Assembly: GCF_004359575.1 (NCBI RefSeq) | Contig: NZ_SCWF01000001.1 | Location: forward strand, 310,001-374,000 | DNA: 64,000 nucleotides | DNA from: Macrococcus bovicus | Lineage (GTDB): Bacteria; Bacillota; Bacilli; Staphylococcales; Staphylococcaceae | Direction: 5' to 3' | Shown: one piece after another, positions 28,571 through 36,955 of the stretch | How positions within the stretch are numbered: position 1 is the stretch's first letter | Layout: each line of letters starts with the position of its first letter | The notes under the pieces: generated by a model | Seen by the model: the letters and a program-made list of their open reading frames with translations, nothing else | Told to the model about the DNA's origin: nothing | Databases searched by the model: none | Translations under genes and position numbers: made by a program

Positions 28571-28831
28571 AATTATATCATTCATCTTTAACATCTCAAT
28601 CATCAGTTCGTTTACTTTGATGGTCTGTATACGTTCTTGATCCACTTCCTCCAGATGCTCAATGTCGTCAGTGTCATAAAAATAATCAATCACTGGTGCA
28701 TAGGACTTATGACCGGTTATAATAGTCTCTCCTCTTTCAACACGTATCGTGCCATTACCATCAATTAATCCCTCTTTAACATCAGCGTGTAGCTCGTGAA
28801 TCAGATCATTGTAATCGTAACTTAGTCGCAT
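28568..28831 (-). CDS. Hypothetical prophage protein (87 aa)
   Basis: A short acidic protein beginning MRLSYDYNDLIHELHADVKE, with a beta-rich central part (TIRVERGETIITGHKSYAPV) and helical C-terminus. The second ATG, at 28831, is preferred because AAAGGGGAG lies six to nine bases upstream of it. It stands between two hairpins and may be its own unit; TATAAT is found about 20 bases upstream of the ribosome site. Unknown function. Confidence 0.6.
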   Translation of the reverse strand: MRLSYDYNDLIHELHADVKEGLIDGNGTIRVERGETIITGHKSYAPVIDYFYDTDDIEHLEEVDQERIQTIKVNELMIEMLKMNDII

Positions 28832-28892
28832 CTTCATCTCCCCTTTAAGTTATTATATATGTAAACAACTGTTGATTGTTATAAGTTTATGT

Positions 28893-28918
28893 AAAAAGCC
28901 ACCCATTTAAGGTGGCTA
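28893..28918 (-). terminator. Intrinsic terminator after the acidic HTH cargo gene
   Basis: AGCCACC pairs with GGTGGCT and is followed by TTTTT on the minus strand. Confidence 0.75.
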
Positions 28919-28922
28919 TCTT

Positions 28923-29579
28923 TTAATCTACTGTAATTTCAAAATCGTGATAGTATGCTTCGCTTCTGCTCTCTTCAATTGCTTCTTTGTAATCTTCTTC
29001 GGTCCACTTGCTACGATCTGCGTCCTCATACTCTTCGTCTATAATATTTCCGTAACCATACTTGTCATTAATCTCTGCATATAAATCCTTGTATGTCTGC
29101 GCCTCTGCAGTATAGGCTTTACGGCCGTCAGTTGTTTTGCCTGTCCACTTAATCCATACGTTAACTTTATCAGTGGTAAGCGTCCACCAGCTGTAATCGT
29201 ACTCATCAAGAATAGCCTGTACTTCTTCAAGCGTCTTGACATCTTTAAAGTCTGGCAGCTCTCGGTCCGGCTCGTCGTCATTAATCCAACTAAAGTAATC
29301 AGTAGTGAGTAAGTGCTGTTTGAGTGCTGCGAAGTCCTTAAACGTCTCCTGTGATTGTACTGTACCTTCTTCGATTGCAGTTAAAGTGATCATGTTCATT
29401 TCCTCCCAGAATTTTTTTAGTTTTTCAGCATTGTTCAGTGACATCTTGCCAATTGCTTCGTGGTCCTTACGATACTTACCAAGTAGTTGCTCGCTGATGT
29501 CAGTTGCCTGACTGATTCTGTACCCTGTAACCTTGTTGTCGTCCCATGCCTGTATTAGTTGTTCAATTTGCTTTCTCAT
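28923..29579 (-). CDS. HTH-domain protein with acidic C-terminal half, self-contained cargo unit
   Basis: The first 60 residues (MRKQIEQLIQAWDDNKVTG, then YRISQATDISEQLLGKYRK) look like a XRE-type helix-turn-helix. The remaining 155 are strongly acidic, with Trp/Tyr-rich patches such as EYDYSWWTL and a C-terminal run rich in Glu and Asp. The second ATG, at 29579, is preferred (AAGGAG seven bases upstream). It has its own strong promoter with palindromes in and behind it and its own terminator, so it can be expressed from the prophage while late genes are off. HTH plus acidic tail could fit an autoregulated inhibitor or DNA-mimic protein; that is conjecture. No family recognised. Confidence 0.7.
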   Translation of the reverse strand: MRKQIEQLIQAWDDNKVTGYRISQATDISEQLLGKYRKDHEAIGKMSLNNAEKLKKFWEEMNMITLTAIEEGTVQSQETFKDFAALKQHLLTTDYFSWINDDEPDRELPDFKDVKTLEEVQAILDEYDYSWWTLTTDKVNVWIKWTGKTTDGRKAYTAEAQTYKDLYAEINDKYGYGNIIDEEYEDADRSKWTEEDYKEAIEESRSEAYYHDFEITVD

Positions 29580-29614
29580 GACCATTCTCCTTAATGCGTC
29601 TTGCTTATGTATAT

Positions 29615-29678
29615 AATATACTAAATTATATTTTAGTAGTCAATAGATTTTATTAAATTTACTAAAATATTTTTTAGT
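29615..29678 (-). promoter_or_regulatory. Promoter with two palindromic operators for the HTH cargo gene
   Basis: TTGACT (29638-29643) and TATATT (29615-29620) are 17 bases apart. The spacer is almost entirely filled by an 18-bp dyad ACTAAA-N6-TTTAGT (29620-29637). A second dyad of the same consensus and length lies at 29661-29678, upstream of the -35, with dyad centres 41 bp apart. Autoregulation by the HTH protein is the simplest reading. Confidence 0.72.
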
Positions 29679-29718
29679 ATCTATGTAAATCCCCTCAACC
29701 ACGCACTTTTTAGCAAAT

Positions 29719-29755
29719 AAAAAAGCCGCCTACCTCCGAAGAGATAGACGGCTTT
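29719..29755 (-). terminator. Late operon terminator after the endolysin
   Basis: AAGCCGTCTATCTC pairs with GAGGTAGGCGGCTT around TTCG, followed by TTTTTT on the minus strand. Confidence 0.85.
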
Positions 29756-29759
29756 GAAG

Positions 29760-30524
29760 TTATTTATAGACTTTAATCACATTCATGCGGCCCAACCAGA
29801 TCCAGTCATTACTACCTGGGCCAGAAGTCTTTCCTGTATAAATACGACCCCATCCATCATGCACCTCGAAGATGTACACGATATCGCCAGGGTTTAAATC
29901 ATATCCGGCTTTGCGGTCCCAGTTAAAGCCTCTCCATCTGTTGCCTTGACGTTTTCGTACTTCAGCACCTTTGCTATCAATAGAGCCTTTAACATAGGCT
30001 GTTAGCGACCGTCCACGGTTCTGAGCGCGGTTGAATGCTGGCGTGATGGTGGATAAGCTAGTCGGCTTTTTGGCCTTAAAAACGCTCGTAACACTTTTGA
30101 CAGTAGGCTCTTCATAGTTAGGACGAATGAAGTGGCTGATGCCCGTGCAGTCGTCCCAGCGTAACTTTGCCGGACTGTTCGCAAGACCATCCCAGTTTTG
30201 TTCCAGGATCATGCAACCATTTAAATCCCCGTCAGTGTAAACCAGTCCGATATGGCCATACTGATTATCAAAGCGACCGCGTGTAAATACTGCAATGTCA
30301 CCCCTCTGCTGCTGAAATGACGGTGTATTCTGATGGACCGTAAATTGACCTTTAAAGTCATTGTTAAAGGCGTCTCTCGCGTTTCCCCACATGCGAATAC
30401 CTGATAGCCAGTAGACATAATCTACAGCTAGGTCCATACACTGCTGACCATAGACGCCATCAAAGTCCACATACTTTCCAACGTACCATTCTAACCGTGT
30501 AAGAGCTTCATTGAATGTTTTCAT
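29760..30524 (-). CDS. Endolysin with CHAP amidase/endopeptidase and SH3b domains
   Basis: This 254-residue lysin has an N-terminal CHAP domain with the catalytic cysteine in GVYGQQCMDLAVDYVYWL (about 24-41) and the histidine in NQYGHIGLVY (about 92). A C-terminal SH3b domain (about 180-254) starts around TAYVKGSIDSKGAEVRK and should bind the cell wall. It cuts staphylococcal-type peptidoglycan at lysis. The start overlaps the stop of the holin gene, the usual lysis cassette. Confidence 0.92.
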   Translation of the reverse strand: MKTFNEALTRLEWYVGKYVDFDGVYGQQCMDLAVDYVYWLSGIRMWGNARDAFNNDFKGQFTVHQNTPSFQQQRGDIAVFTRGRFDNQYGHIGLVYTDGDLNGCMILEQNWDGLANSPAKLRWDDCTGISHFIRPNYEEPTVKSVTSVFKAKKPTSLSTITPAFNRAQNRGRSLTAYVKGSIDSKGAEVRKRQGNRWRGFNWDRKAGYDLNPGDIVYIFEVHDGWGRIYTGKTSGPGSNDWIWLGRMNVIKVYK

Positions 30525-30871
30525 TACTTTGCACCTCCGAAATTGTCCGTATTATCCACTTCAATTTGTGATTCGTCTGTGACTTCCTGCTCGCCTTTAA
30601 TCGTCAGGTCCATATTTGGATCAGTAGGCTCTACCTTCTCCATGCTTAAATCTGAGTCAGTGAGCATCCCTTTAACAGTCGGGTCATCCACCACACCGAT
30701 TAGCACTAAGATGTTAAGTACAGTTGTGAACAATGCATCAGCAGATTTGCTGTATTCAGAGATGTCATAACCCAGGATGCCGGCAACTTGATTGGCAAAG
30801 AGTAGTAATGCACTAAACAATGCGACAAGAAATGTTTTCTTCTTAAATCTGATAGCCCAGTTGATTTTCAT
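30524..30871 (-). CDS. Phage holin (phi LC3 / LL-H type)
   Basis: A 115-residue protein with N-terminal KINWAIRFKKKTF, a membrane helix (about 14-33), an amphipathic loop and a second helix (LFTTVLNILVLIGVV), then DDPTVKGMLTDSD. This is the PF04531-type holin signature. The acidic C-terminal tail is longer than usual. It times membrane permeabilisation ahead of the endolysin encoded immediately downstream. Confidence 0.88.
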   Translation of the reverse strand: MKINWAIRFKKKTFLVALFSALLLFANQVAGILGYDISEYSKSADALFTTVLNILVLIGVVDDPTVKGMLTDSDLSMEKVEPTDPNMDLTIKGEQEVTDESQIEVDNTDNFGGAK

Positions 30872-30885
30872 TAGATTCCCTCCAA

Positions 30886-30912
30886 ATTAAATAGGACACC
30901 CGAAGATGTCCT
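30886..30912 (-). terminator. Hairpin between XhlA-like gene and holin
   Basis: AGGACA pairs with TGTCCT around a TTCG-containing loop and ATTTAATTT follows. It is terminator-like but weak, inside the lysis cassette. Confidence 0.4.
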
Positions 30913-31253
30913 TAACTAAATACCTGATTAAGTATCCACAGTACGATGGAAATGATGGCGGGTACACTTAGACCCGCAAACCACTTTACATTTGTGGATA
31001 TTTCAGCTAGTTTTTTGTTATTATAGTTGGCCATGTCACGTGCCTCATGAGCAACTTTAGCTGTGACGCCGTGCTTCGTTTTGAGTTCCGCAATGTCTTC
31101 CTTATTCTCGCCAGATAAACCAATAGCTGTACTCGCTTTTTCGTGTGCAGTATCTGCTCTTTCACGCACTACGTCTAGATTCGCCAGCTGTCCTTTGATC
31201 TCGCCCAGTGATTCAAATATTTTGATGATCGTGTCCTTATCTTCGAGTGGCAT
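30912..31253 (-). CDS. XhlA-like membrane-anchored coiled-coil protein
   Basis: This 113-residue protein is a coiled coil (MPLEDKDTIIKIFESLGEIK and on to about 85) ending in one C-terminal membrane helix (WFAGLSVPAIISIVLWILN). The layout is that of haemolysin XhlA-type proteins, which sit next to holins and assist lysis. It lies two genes ahead of the endolysin. Confidence 0.72.
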   Translation of the reverse strand: MPLEDKDTIIKIFESLGEIKGQLANLDVVRERADTAHEKASTAIGLSGENKEDIAELKTKHGVTAKVAHEARDMANYNNKKLAEISTNVKWFAGLSVPAIISIVLWILNQVFS

Positions 31254-31271
31254 GTGTCACTCTCCCTTTTA

Positions 31272-31619
31272 TTAGTTAGTCGTTTCACTTTCCAGTGCTT
31301 GTTGCTGTTGCAGCGCAAGCATCTGTCTTTGCAGTTCTTCCATCTGCAGCTGTGTATCTGATTTTGGCGGCTCGTCCAGTACTTGGCCATCTTTTAATTT
31401 GAGCGTCCGTCCATCCACTCGCACCTTGTCGATCTGCTCAATTAGATAATCATCCACAATAAAAAGCAGACCTGACACGTCAATGATCGTGCTGGAGCCT
31501 GCTTTAAATGTATTGATTGTGCCATCTGACTGTATATCTGATGCTGCAATAAAGAGCCGTGTCCGTCCCTTAATCTCAAAGCCATTCGCATCCACTAGAC
31601 TGTCATATAAATTAACCAT
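31272..31619 (-). CDS. Small tail-associated protein
   Basis: A 115-residue protein with a beta-rich first part (MVNLYDSLVDANGFEIKGR) and a Gln-rich coiled-coil end (MEELQRQMLALQQQQALESE). It overlaps the start of the tail endopeptidase gene's downstream end by eight bases and is placed like the small proteins that follow tail lysins in staphylococcal phages. No firm function. Confidence 0.6.
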   Translation of the reverse strand: MVNLYDSLVDANGFEIKGRTRLFIAASDIQSDGTINTFKAGSSTIIDVSGLLFIVDDYLIEQIDKVRVDGRTLKLKDGQVLDEPPKSDTQLQMEELQRQMLALQQQQALESETTN

Positions 31620-33552
31620 CCATCCACCCCCTATTTACTCGCATGGCCATCTTGTCATCTGTATTGACTCTGTTGACCATTCTGATTTCGACATATAAAT
31701 TGACTGATCGTTTGTCCGGATAACCTTTATAAGGTGTAGATCCTGGATTCTTGCTAAAGTAGTCTTTCAAATCGACTTTGATTGACCAATACAAAGTATT
31801 GTTCTCGTCTGGATCAAATGACTTATTAATTGTATAGCGTTCTGTGGCCATCGCCTTACCTTCTGTCATGTGCCAGATACGAATTTCTGCCTGACCACTA
31901 TTTGATGTACTTGAACCCTCTAATCTTACTGAGCCAGATAAAGTAATGTATTGACTTCTAAAAGTCGTCCAAACACAGTAGACGCGTTGAAATTCGACTT
32001 CGGTCGTTCTCATGTCACGTCCTGTGAACTCAACATAGGCTGGATTGTTAAACTGCTGAATCTGCAGGTCTAAATCATACTGCCTCACGCCGTTAAAGTA
32101 TTCCTGCCGTCCGTCATAACCAATTAAATCAAAGGCACCTTTATTTGACTTAAAGCCGCCTCTTGTCATCTCTGTATATACGTCAGGGTCACGACTATCC
32201 CACACCTTTAACTTGTCGCCTGTAATCTCAATCCGGTTATAGCCCTCTGATCCATAGATGGTAACGTTGTTTGTATTGATAGTTCCGGATGTAATGGCCG
32301 TGGCCACGATGCCGAGATAAGTCATCGCGTTTTCAAAAGTCTGACCACCATCTTGACTGAATCCAATACCATTAGCGTTGTACCTGGTTACGCCCTGAGG
32401 ATTCGAAGTATTGTAGCCATAGATGCCATCTTTGCGGTAATAAAATTGTGTTGTAGCTCCGGCGTTAATGATGTCAGTCGCTTCTTTTACGGCACGTGGA
32501 AGGACGGAAAAAGGAATAGGTTTCTTACCTTGCATGATGTCGCGAATATCCTGAATCGCATCGTACTGCAGCTGTCTATACTGCGCTGCAATGTTCTCGT
32601 TTCCGAATGTATAAGACGCTTCTATGAGGTCGCCTTCCTCGTCAAATTTCTCATTGATATCCACTACACGAATATATGTGTTAATGGCCTTTGAGGGAAT
32701 AATCAGACGTACTTCGTCGCCCTCATTCAGCGCTGTATCAAATAGTGATGCGTCGACGCTAAACGACATCTTGTAAGTAGACTCTTGTTTTAACCTCGCT
32801 GCCTCTGAGACGGACGCTATATTCTTGTAGCGCTCATCATAAATAGGTTCGCCAAGTATCATTCCATATTTCTCGACCATCGGACTCCGCCAGAAGAAGT
32901 CTCCCTTTGGCTGTGGCTCGTCTGAACCCTCAACTTTGATGAAGTCATAAAAGCACTCGATGGCCGTACAAAACGAAGAAGTGTCAGTGTCGATGTCTAA
33001 ATTAATCAGATTGTCGTCCTCATGAATTACAATGTCAGAACGCCGGACGCCGATTCTATTTCTCAGCTGAACTATCTTTGTACCAATAGGAATCACAAAC
33101 TCAGCTTTGTGCCGCTCGATGAAGTACATAAAGCGTTGTGTCGAGTTTTCCTGTTTGCTATACGTCATGGTATTAGCATAAAAGTTATCGACAATCTGCA
33201 GAATGTAATCAGTCCCAATAAATAAAGAGCCGATACTTTCGCTAATCGTCATCGATTTATTCTCGACTTCGTCCATGTACCAGATCTGATTAAAGTTAAA
33301 GTAGAAATCAAGGACAGCATTAAATGATTTATTGCCGTGCCTATCTTCCTTCATGTTGAAGAGATGGTACCAATCGCCCTGAAAGTTGACTTTCCAGCAC
33401 GCTTCGATGTCTGAAAGAAACTCATTATTGATTTCGTTACATAAAAAAGAGAGCGATAACTCTCGCTCTCCATTAATCCTTCTCACACGCTCGACCTGAG
33501 CAGATGCTGTAAATATTTCACCGTTTAAAGATTTGACTACAAGTTGGGGCAT
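31612..33552 (-). CDS. Prophage tail endopeptidase / tail-tip protein
   Basis: This 646-residue structural protein begins MPQLVVKSLNGEIFTASAQV and resembles the prophage tail (PF06605-type, Tal-like) proteins that follow Dit in siphoviruses. The N-terminal 370 residues form the hub-like part; a middle section has YNANGIGFSQDGGQTFENAM; the C-terminal third looks beta-rich. A strong terminator-like hairpin is embedded near its 5' end at 33443-33470. Confidence 0.8.
   Translation of the reverse strand: MPQLVVKSLNGEIFTASAQVERVRRINGERELSLSFLCNEINNEFLSDIEACWKVNFQGDWYHLFNMKEDRHGNKSFNAVLDFYFNFNQIWYMDEVENKSMTISESIGSLFIGTDYILQIVDNFYANTMTYSKQENSTQRFMYFIERHKAEFVIPIGTKIVQLRNRIGVRRSDIVIHEDDNLINLDIDTDTSSFCTAIECFYDFIKVEGSDEPQPKGDFFWRSPMVEKYGMILGEPIYDERYKNIASVSEAARLKQESTYKMSFSVDASLFDTALNEGDEVRLIIPSKAINTYIRVVDINEKFDEEGDLIEASYTFGNENIAAQYRQLQYDAIQDIRDIMQGKKPIPFSVLPRAVKEATDIINAGATTQFYYRKDGIYGYNTSNPQGVTRYNANGIGFSQDGGQTFENAMTYLGIVATAITSGTINTNNVTIYGSEGYNRIEITGDKLKVWDSRDPDVYTEMTRGGFKSNKGAFDLIGYDGRQEYFNGVRQYDLDLQIQQFNNPAYVEFTGRDMRTTEVEFQRVYCVWTTFRSQYITLSGSVRLEGSSTSNSGQAEIRIWHMTEGKAMATERYTINKSFDPDENNTLYWSIKVDLKDYFSKNPGSTPYKGYPDKRSVNLYVEIRMVNRVNTDDKMAMRVNRGWMDG
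33443..33470 (-). terminator. Terminator-like hairpin inside the tail endopeptidase gene
   Basis: GAGAGCGA pairs with TCGCTCTC around GAGTTA and is followed by TTTTTT in the minus-strand RNA, within codons of GERELSLSFL. It fits the intrinsic terminator pattern but must be read through for the gene to be expressed. Confidence 0.5.
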
Positions 33553-34452
33553 TTAATCACCTCGCTTTAAAATGCTACTTGTATCAGATAGCTTTAGTTT
33601 ACCGCTTTTTATATGATTTAATAATGTCAGCGCGATGATATACAGAAAGGTTAGCCCTGTATTGTACTTGTCGGTATCTGACTGATGCTCTAGTATAGTC
33701 GTAAAAATATTACGTCCATCTTTGCTTACCTTACTGCCATAATATGCCTGTGCCTGCGGACTGTATTGACCGTTCCAATCCATCGTTGGGACTTGCGGCA
33801 TAGTTAACTTAAACGTTGCGAACATGTCTGTACTCAATAAGCTGTAATGCTTAAATCGGTAGTTCCTGTCAATCCCGTTTGCTCCACCAGTCGTTGTGTG
33901 GCAGTTGATGGCAACCGCAGGCAGTATTTCATCAAACTTTGCGACAACTGCCTTCGTTTCAGCTTCACTAGCTGGTGCTTCGCCCTTGTAGTTGTTGCCC
34001 TTCCACTGTGCGTCTCCTACATAGCCCTCCCAATAATCAGTTGGAAAATTACGATTAAGATTGACCCCTCTACTCTGGTAATATTTGTTGTTGTGATAGC
34101 CCCATGGGTTGACTGACGGGATAAAGTAAACACTGTAATTATCCTTAATCAGATTGACGACCTTTTTGTCAAAGTAGTCGCCACCCCACACACCTTTTAG
34201 GAAGTCCAGACAATAGTAGACAGTCCACCACTCTGACCCGTGGATATTGCTGTCAATCCATAGATAAGGCTTACCAGCATTAGCCTTTTTGTAGCCATAA
34301 AGCATAAAGTCGCCGTCTTGAGACATGCCCAATTCTTCTTTGATAAATCCCACTGGCAAAAGTTGACTGTCTACATGATTTATCATGGCATTATAATTGG
34401 GATAGGGATTGACCTGGCCATAATTACCTAAAAAAGCATGTGCCTTATACAT
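33553..34452 (-). CDS. M14-type zinc carboxypeptidase in the tail module
   Basis: This 299-residue protein shows the M14 carboxypeptidase pattern: the HxxE zinc pair in NIHGSEWWTVY (about 70), the substrate-binding NLNRNFP (about 131), the third zinc histidine in INCHTTTGG (about 183), and a candidate catalytic glutamate in TILEHQSD (about 258). No signal peptide is seen. It overlaps the receptor-binding gene upstream and is followed by the tail endopeptidase gene after a stop-start contact, so it is probably a structural or tail-attached enzyme that trims peptides of the cell wall. The family call is strong; the location in the virion is inferred. Confidence 0.8.
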   Translation of the reverse strand: MYKAHAFLGNYGQVNPYPNYNAMINHVDSQLLPVGFIKEELGMSQDGDFMLYGYKKANAGKPYLWIDSNIHGSEWWTVYYCLDFLKGVWGGDYFDKKVVNLIKDNYSVYFIPSVNPWGYHNNKYYQSRGVNLNRNFPTDYWEGYVGDAQWKGNNYKGEAPASEAETKAVVAKFDEILPAVAINCHTTTGGANGIDRNYRFKHYSLLSTDMFATFKLTMPQVPTMDWNGQYSPQAQAYYGSKVSKDGRNIFTTILEHQSDTDKYNTGLTFLYIIALTLLNHIKSGKLKLSDTSSILKRGD

Positions 34453-36079
34453 AATATCGACCCTCTAACTGTGCTGTAATATTAATATTAGCAGTATGAG
34501 CATTTTTAATTTGTACCTTAAAGCCATTACTAAACTTTAAGCCGTTAAACGATAACTTATATTGTGACGCACCGTCATCGTATTGCAAAAACTCAACATC
34601 CGCAAAGCCATATTTAACGATGTTAGCGATTGTTAAAGGTAGCTTGCTGTTGTCAGATGGATTAATGATTACATAAGGCTGTGACGCACCTGTCTTATCG
34701 TAACTTGTGATAATCACTTCCGCATTGACGTTGTTAGCTGATAGCGTCAGATAATCAACCTCGCTGATTGATGTTGTGCTATAAACGTCCGTCACAACTG
34801 TTGTGGCATAAGTACCGCTGACCGTCTTACTGATCTGCTGTGTGCCTGCGATACCTGTGCCTGTTGACGTACCACCTGTACCAGTTCCGACAGGTACAAT
34901 AGCACTATCAATCTTAATCGGATATTGCGGGGTGCTGATTAATGTATAACCGTAATCTTCGTAAGGTAAAGGGGCAGTCCCTTTGTTTAGCATAATAGTG
35001 TCTTTCATAATTTCGACTGGAGAGACGAGCATATAGGCAGCTTTTGTGTAAGGGGAAAAATCAGTCAGCTTTTCAACACCAGATACTTTAGTCAATCGAC
35101 TTGTCAAAGGTTTATTGTCAGCATCGTATAAACAATATCTAAATATATTATCTACTTTTGCGTAGACAACATCGGTAGATTTAACAGCAATTTTTTCGGA
35201 CAGGTAGCGACCTACCTCCGCTGTGATGACACCTGTTGTGTCCATTGATGTGTCTTTTTGTAAAGTATACCGGTTATAAAGATTAGCGGACTTTTTGAAA
35301 TGCACTTCGTCGTTAGGTGTTACGCTAAAATCAGTAATATCTTTTTTCTTTAGGAGAGGTGCGCTCTCGCTTTTTAACTTTTCGTAAAACTCTTCATACG
35401 GCAGCAGTGCTGACCCAGCATTGACCATAACCGTGTCATAAGGTAGTGAGGCGTTTGACAATCTGACACATCTCGCATCAGGATAAGACGATGCGTTGTA
35501 TTGCGATGAATCAGTAACGCCGCTACGAGTAATCCACACTTTATCTTTTGTGTAAACTCCTATACGATAAGTACCGCGAGTAAAGTTGATTATCTTTGAT
35601 TCGTCCAACTCGATAAAATCACTTAACCATCTAGTCGTGTCATCAATGATAGTGCCATCAACATCAACTGACTTACCTCTAAGTGTTGTATTCTTATTGT
35701 ATTTATTTGTACTGATACTAAAAAAAGAGGTTTTTCTCGCAGTAACAGCTTTGTCGTTAAGTTTGAGCGTCGTGATTGATTTATCAGCCGGCACTGCGTT
35801 GACTGGTGCTGTGCCAGCAATAGCTTTAATAACTGCGTCACTTAAATGCTCAAGCCCGATCTTACCTAAATTTGTGTTAATATCCGCAACTGTCACTTCG
35901 CCTTTTTTAATAAGTGCATTTAACAATATCAGCAAATCACTGTATTGTTCATCGGTCAGCTGCCCTTCTGCTACTAGTGTCTGTAAGGCATTAGATTGTC
36001 CGTTTACCACATCAATCAATAAGTTAATAATATTTCTAAAATCAGATCCTAAGTCCGTTCCTACATTTGGTATCGTCAT
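34445..36079 (-). CDS. Tail/baseplate protein, probable receptor-binding protein with duplicated domain
   Basis: This 544-residue protein has a helical N-terminus (about 1-95) and then two similar domains of about 110 residues. The first, from NKYNKNTTLRGKS, ends MVNAGSALLPYEEF; the second, from NLYNRYTLQKDTS, ends MLNKGTAPLPYEDY. A Gly/Thr-rich linker (PVGTGTGGTSTGTG) leads to a C-terminal beta-rich domain. The position between Dit and the tail endopeptidase and the duplicated domain suggest host-surface carbohydrate binding. No closer family assignment. Confidence 0.65.
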   Translation of the reverse strand: MTIPNVGTDLGSDFRNIINLLIDVVNGQSNALQTLVAEGQLTDEQYSDLLILLNALIKKGEVTVADINTNLGKIGLEHLSDAVIKAIAGTAPVNAVPADKSITTLKLNDKAVTARKTSFFSISTNKYNKNTTLRGKSVDVDGTIIDDTTRWLSDFIELDESKIINFTRGTYRIGVYTKDKVWITRSGVTDSSQYNASSYPDARCVRLSNASLPYDTVMVNAGSALLPYEEFYEKLKSESAPLLKKKDITDFSVTPNDEVHFKKSANLYNRYTLQKDTSMDTTGVITAEVGRYLSEKIAVKSTDVVYAKVDNIFRYCLYDADNKPLTSRLTKVSGVEKLTDFSPYTKAAYMLVSPVEIMKDTIMLNKGTAPLPYEDYGYTLISTPQYPIKIDSAIVPVGTGTGGTSTGTGIAGTQQISKTVSGTYATTVVTDVYSTTSISEVDYLTLSANNVNAEVIITSYDKTGASQPYVIINPSDNSKLPLTIANIVKYGFADVEFLQYDDGASQYKLSFNGLKFSNGFKVQIKNAHTANINITAQLEGRYYV

Positions 36080-36094
36080 CTATTCATCCTCCTA

Positions 36095-36128
36095 AATAAA
36101 TACGACTAGGCAGATTGCCTAGTCGTAT
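36095..36128 (-). terminator. Strong hairpin overlapping the dit stop codon
   Basis: TACGACTAGGCA pairs with TGCCTAGTCGTA around ATC and is followed by TTTATTTA. The TAG stop of dit lies in the 5' arm. The tail is only moderately T-rich, so it may act as a partial terminator or an RNA processing/stability element. Confidence 0.55.
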
Positions 36129-36955
36129 AAAAATTTAATCCTTACATAAAATCTAAACTTCACAGGGCCTCTTACTTCCCAGTTGTTCCAGCCGTCAGAC
36201 ACTTCTAAAAATGTGAAGTTGGTTTTATCCAGTACATTTTTATCAGCAATCGTGACAGTGCTGCCTTTAATAACAAGCTGATTGCCTACTTTAACAGGGT
36301 CATTGTATCTAAAGGTATTCTTGCCATCGTATATTTCCAGGTACTGCGCATCTGCGTCTACTATGACATGTATATAATAGGCCGGGTACTTAATCAGTTT
36401 GATAGGCTCGTCGCCTATGTTTAAAAAGCGTGGCTGTTCGTTTGTGAATCGATACTTCCAGGTACCTGCATCACTGAGTGTTCCCATGCCGACTGGCCAC
36501 TTACCGTTAAACTGTGCACCCTCATCATTAAGCGTGAGAGATGTATATAGCGATTGTCTGAATGGTGTGTCTAGGACTTTGAGAGGGATGGAGGCAAGGC
36601 CCCACGTCATCAAAGGCCTCTCATAGTTGTAATCACTATCCACCATAACCTTCAGCAATTTATTTGGTTCATACTTTTCCGCCACATAAAATTGGCCAAG
36701 TTTTCGGAAGAACTTATAAACCGCATCCCGCTTCAGTCTCCAGTCTTCTGTGTCCTTTGAAGTAGACAGGATATTAATAGAGACTTTCCTATCTTTCGCG
36801 TACCTCTTCTGATACTGATCAGCACCCACACCTTTTGTATAGATTGTTTCATATTCAATTGGCCCTAGTTCAAGGTCAAGCGCTTTAATACCGTAGCCGA
36901 GTGAGTCAACCGGAAGGCTGACCTCCTTGTAATTTAAATCATAAATCTTAAACAC
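36119..36955 (-). CDS. Distal tail protein (Dit)
   Basis: This 278-residue protein matches the siphovirus Dit/SPP1 gp19.1-like family by its N-terminus (MFKIYDLNYKEVSLPVDSLG), the KVSINILSTSKD and DAVYKFFRKLGQFYVAEK segments, and its place directly after the tape measure gene. It forms the ring linking the tail tube to the host-binding tip. It overlaps the tape measure gene by eight bases. Confidence 0.85.
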   Translation of the reverse strand: MFKIYDLNYKEVSLPVDSLGYGIKALDLELGPIEYETIYTKGVGADQYQKRYAKDRKVSINILSTSKDTEDWRLKRDAVYKFFRKLGQFYVAEKYEPNKLLKVMVDSDYNYERPLMTWGLASIPLKVLDTPFRQSLYTSLTLNDEGAQFNGKWPVGMGTLSDAGTWKYRFTNEQPRFLNIGDEPIKLIKYPAYYIHVIVDADAQYLEIYDGKNTFRYNDPVKVGNQLVIKGSTVTIADKNVLDKTNFTFLEVSDGWNNWEVRGPVKFRFYVRIKFLYD

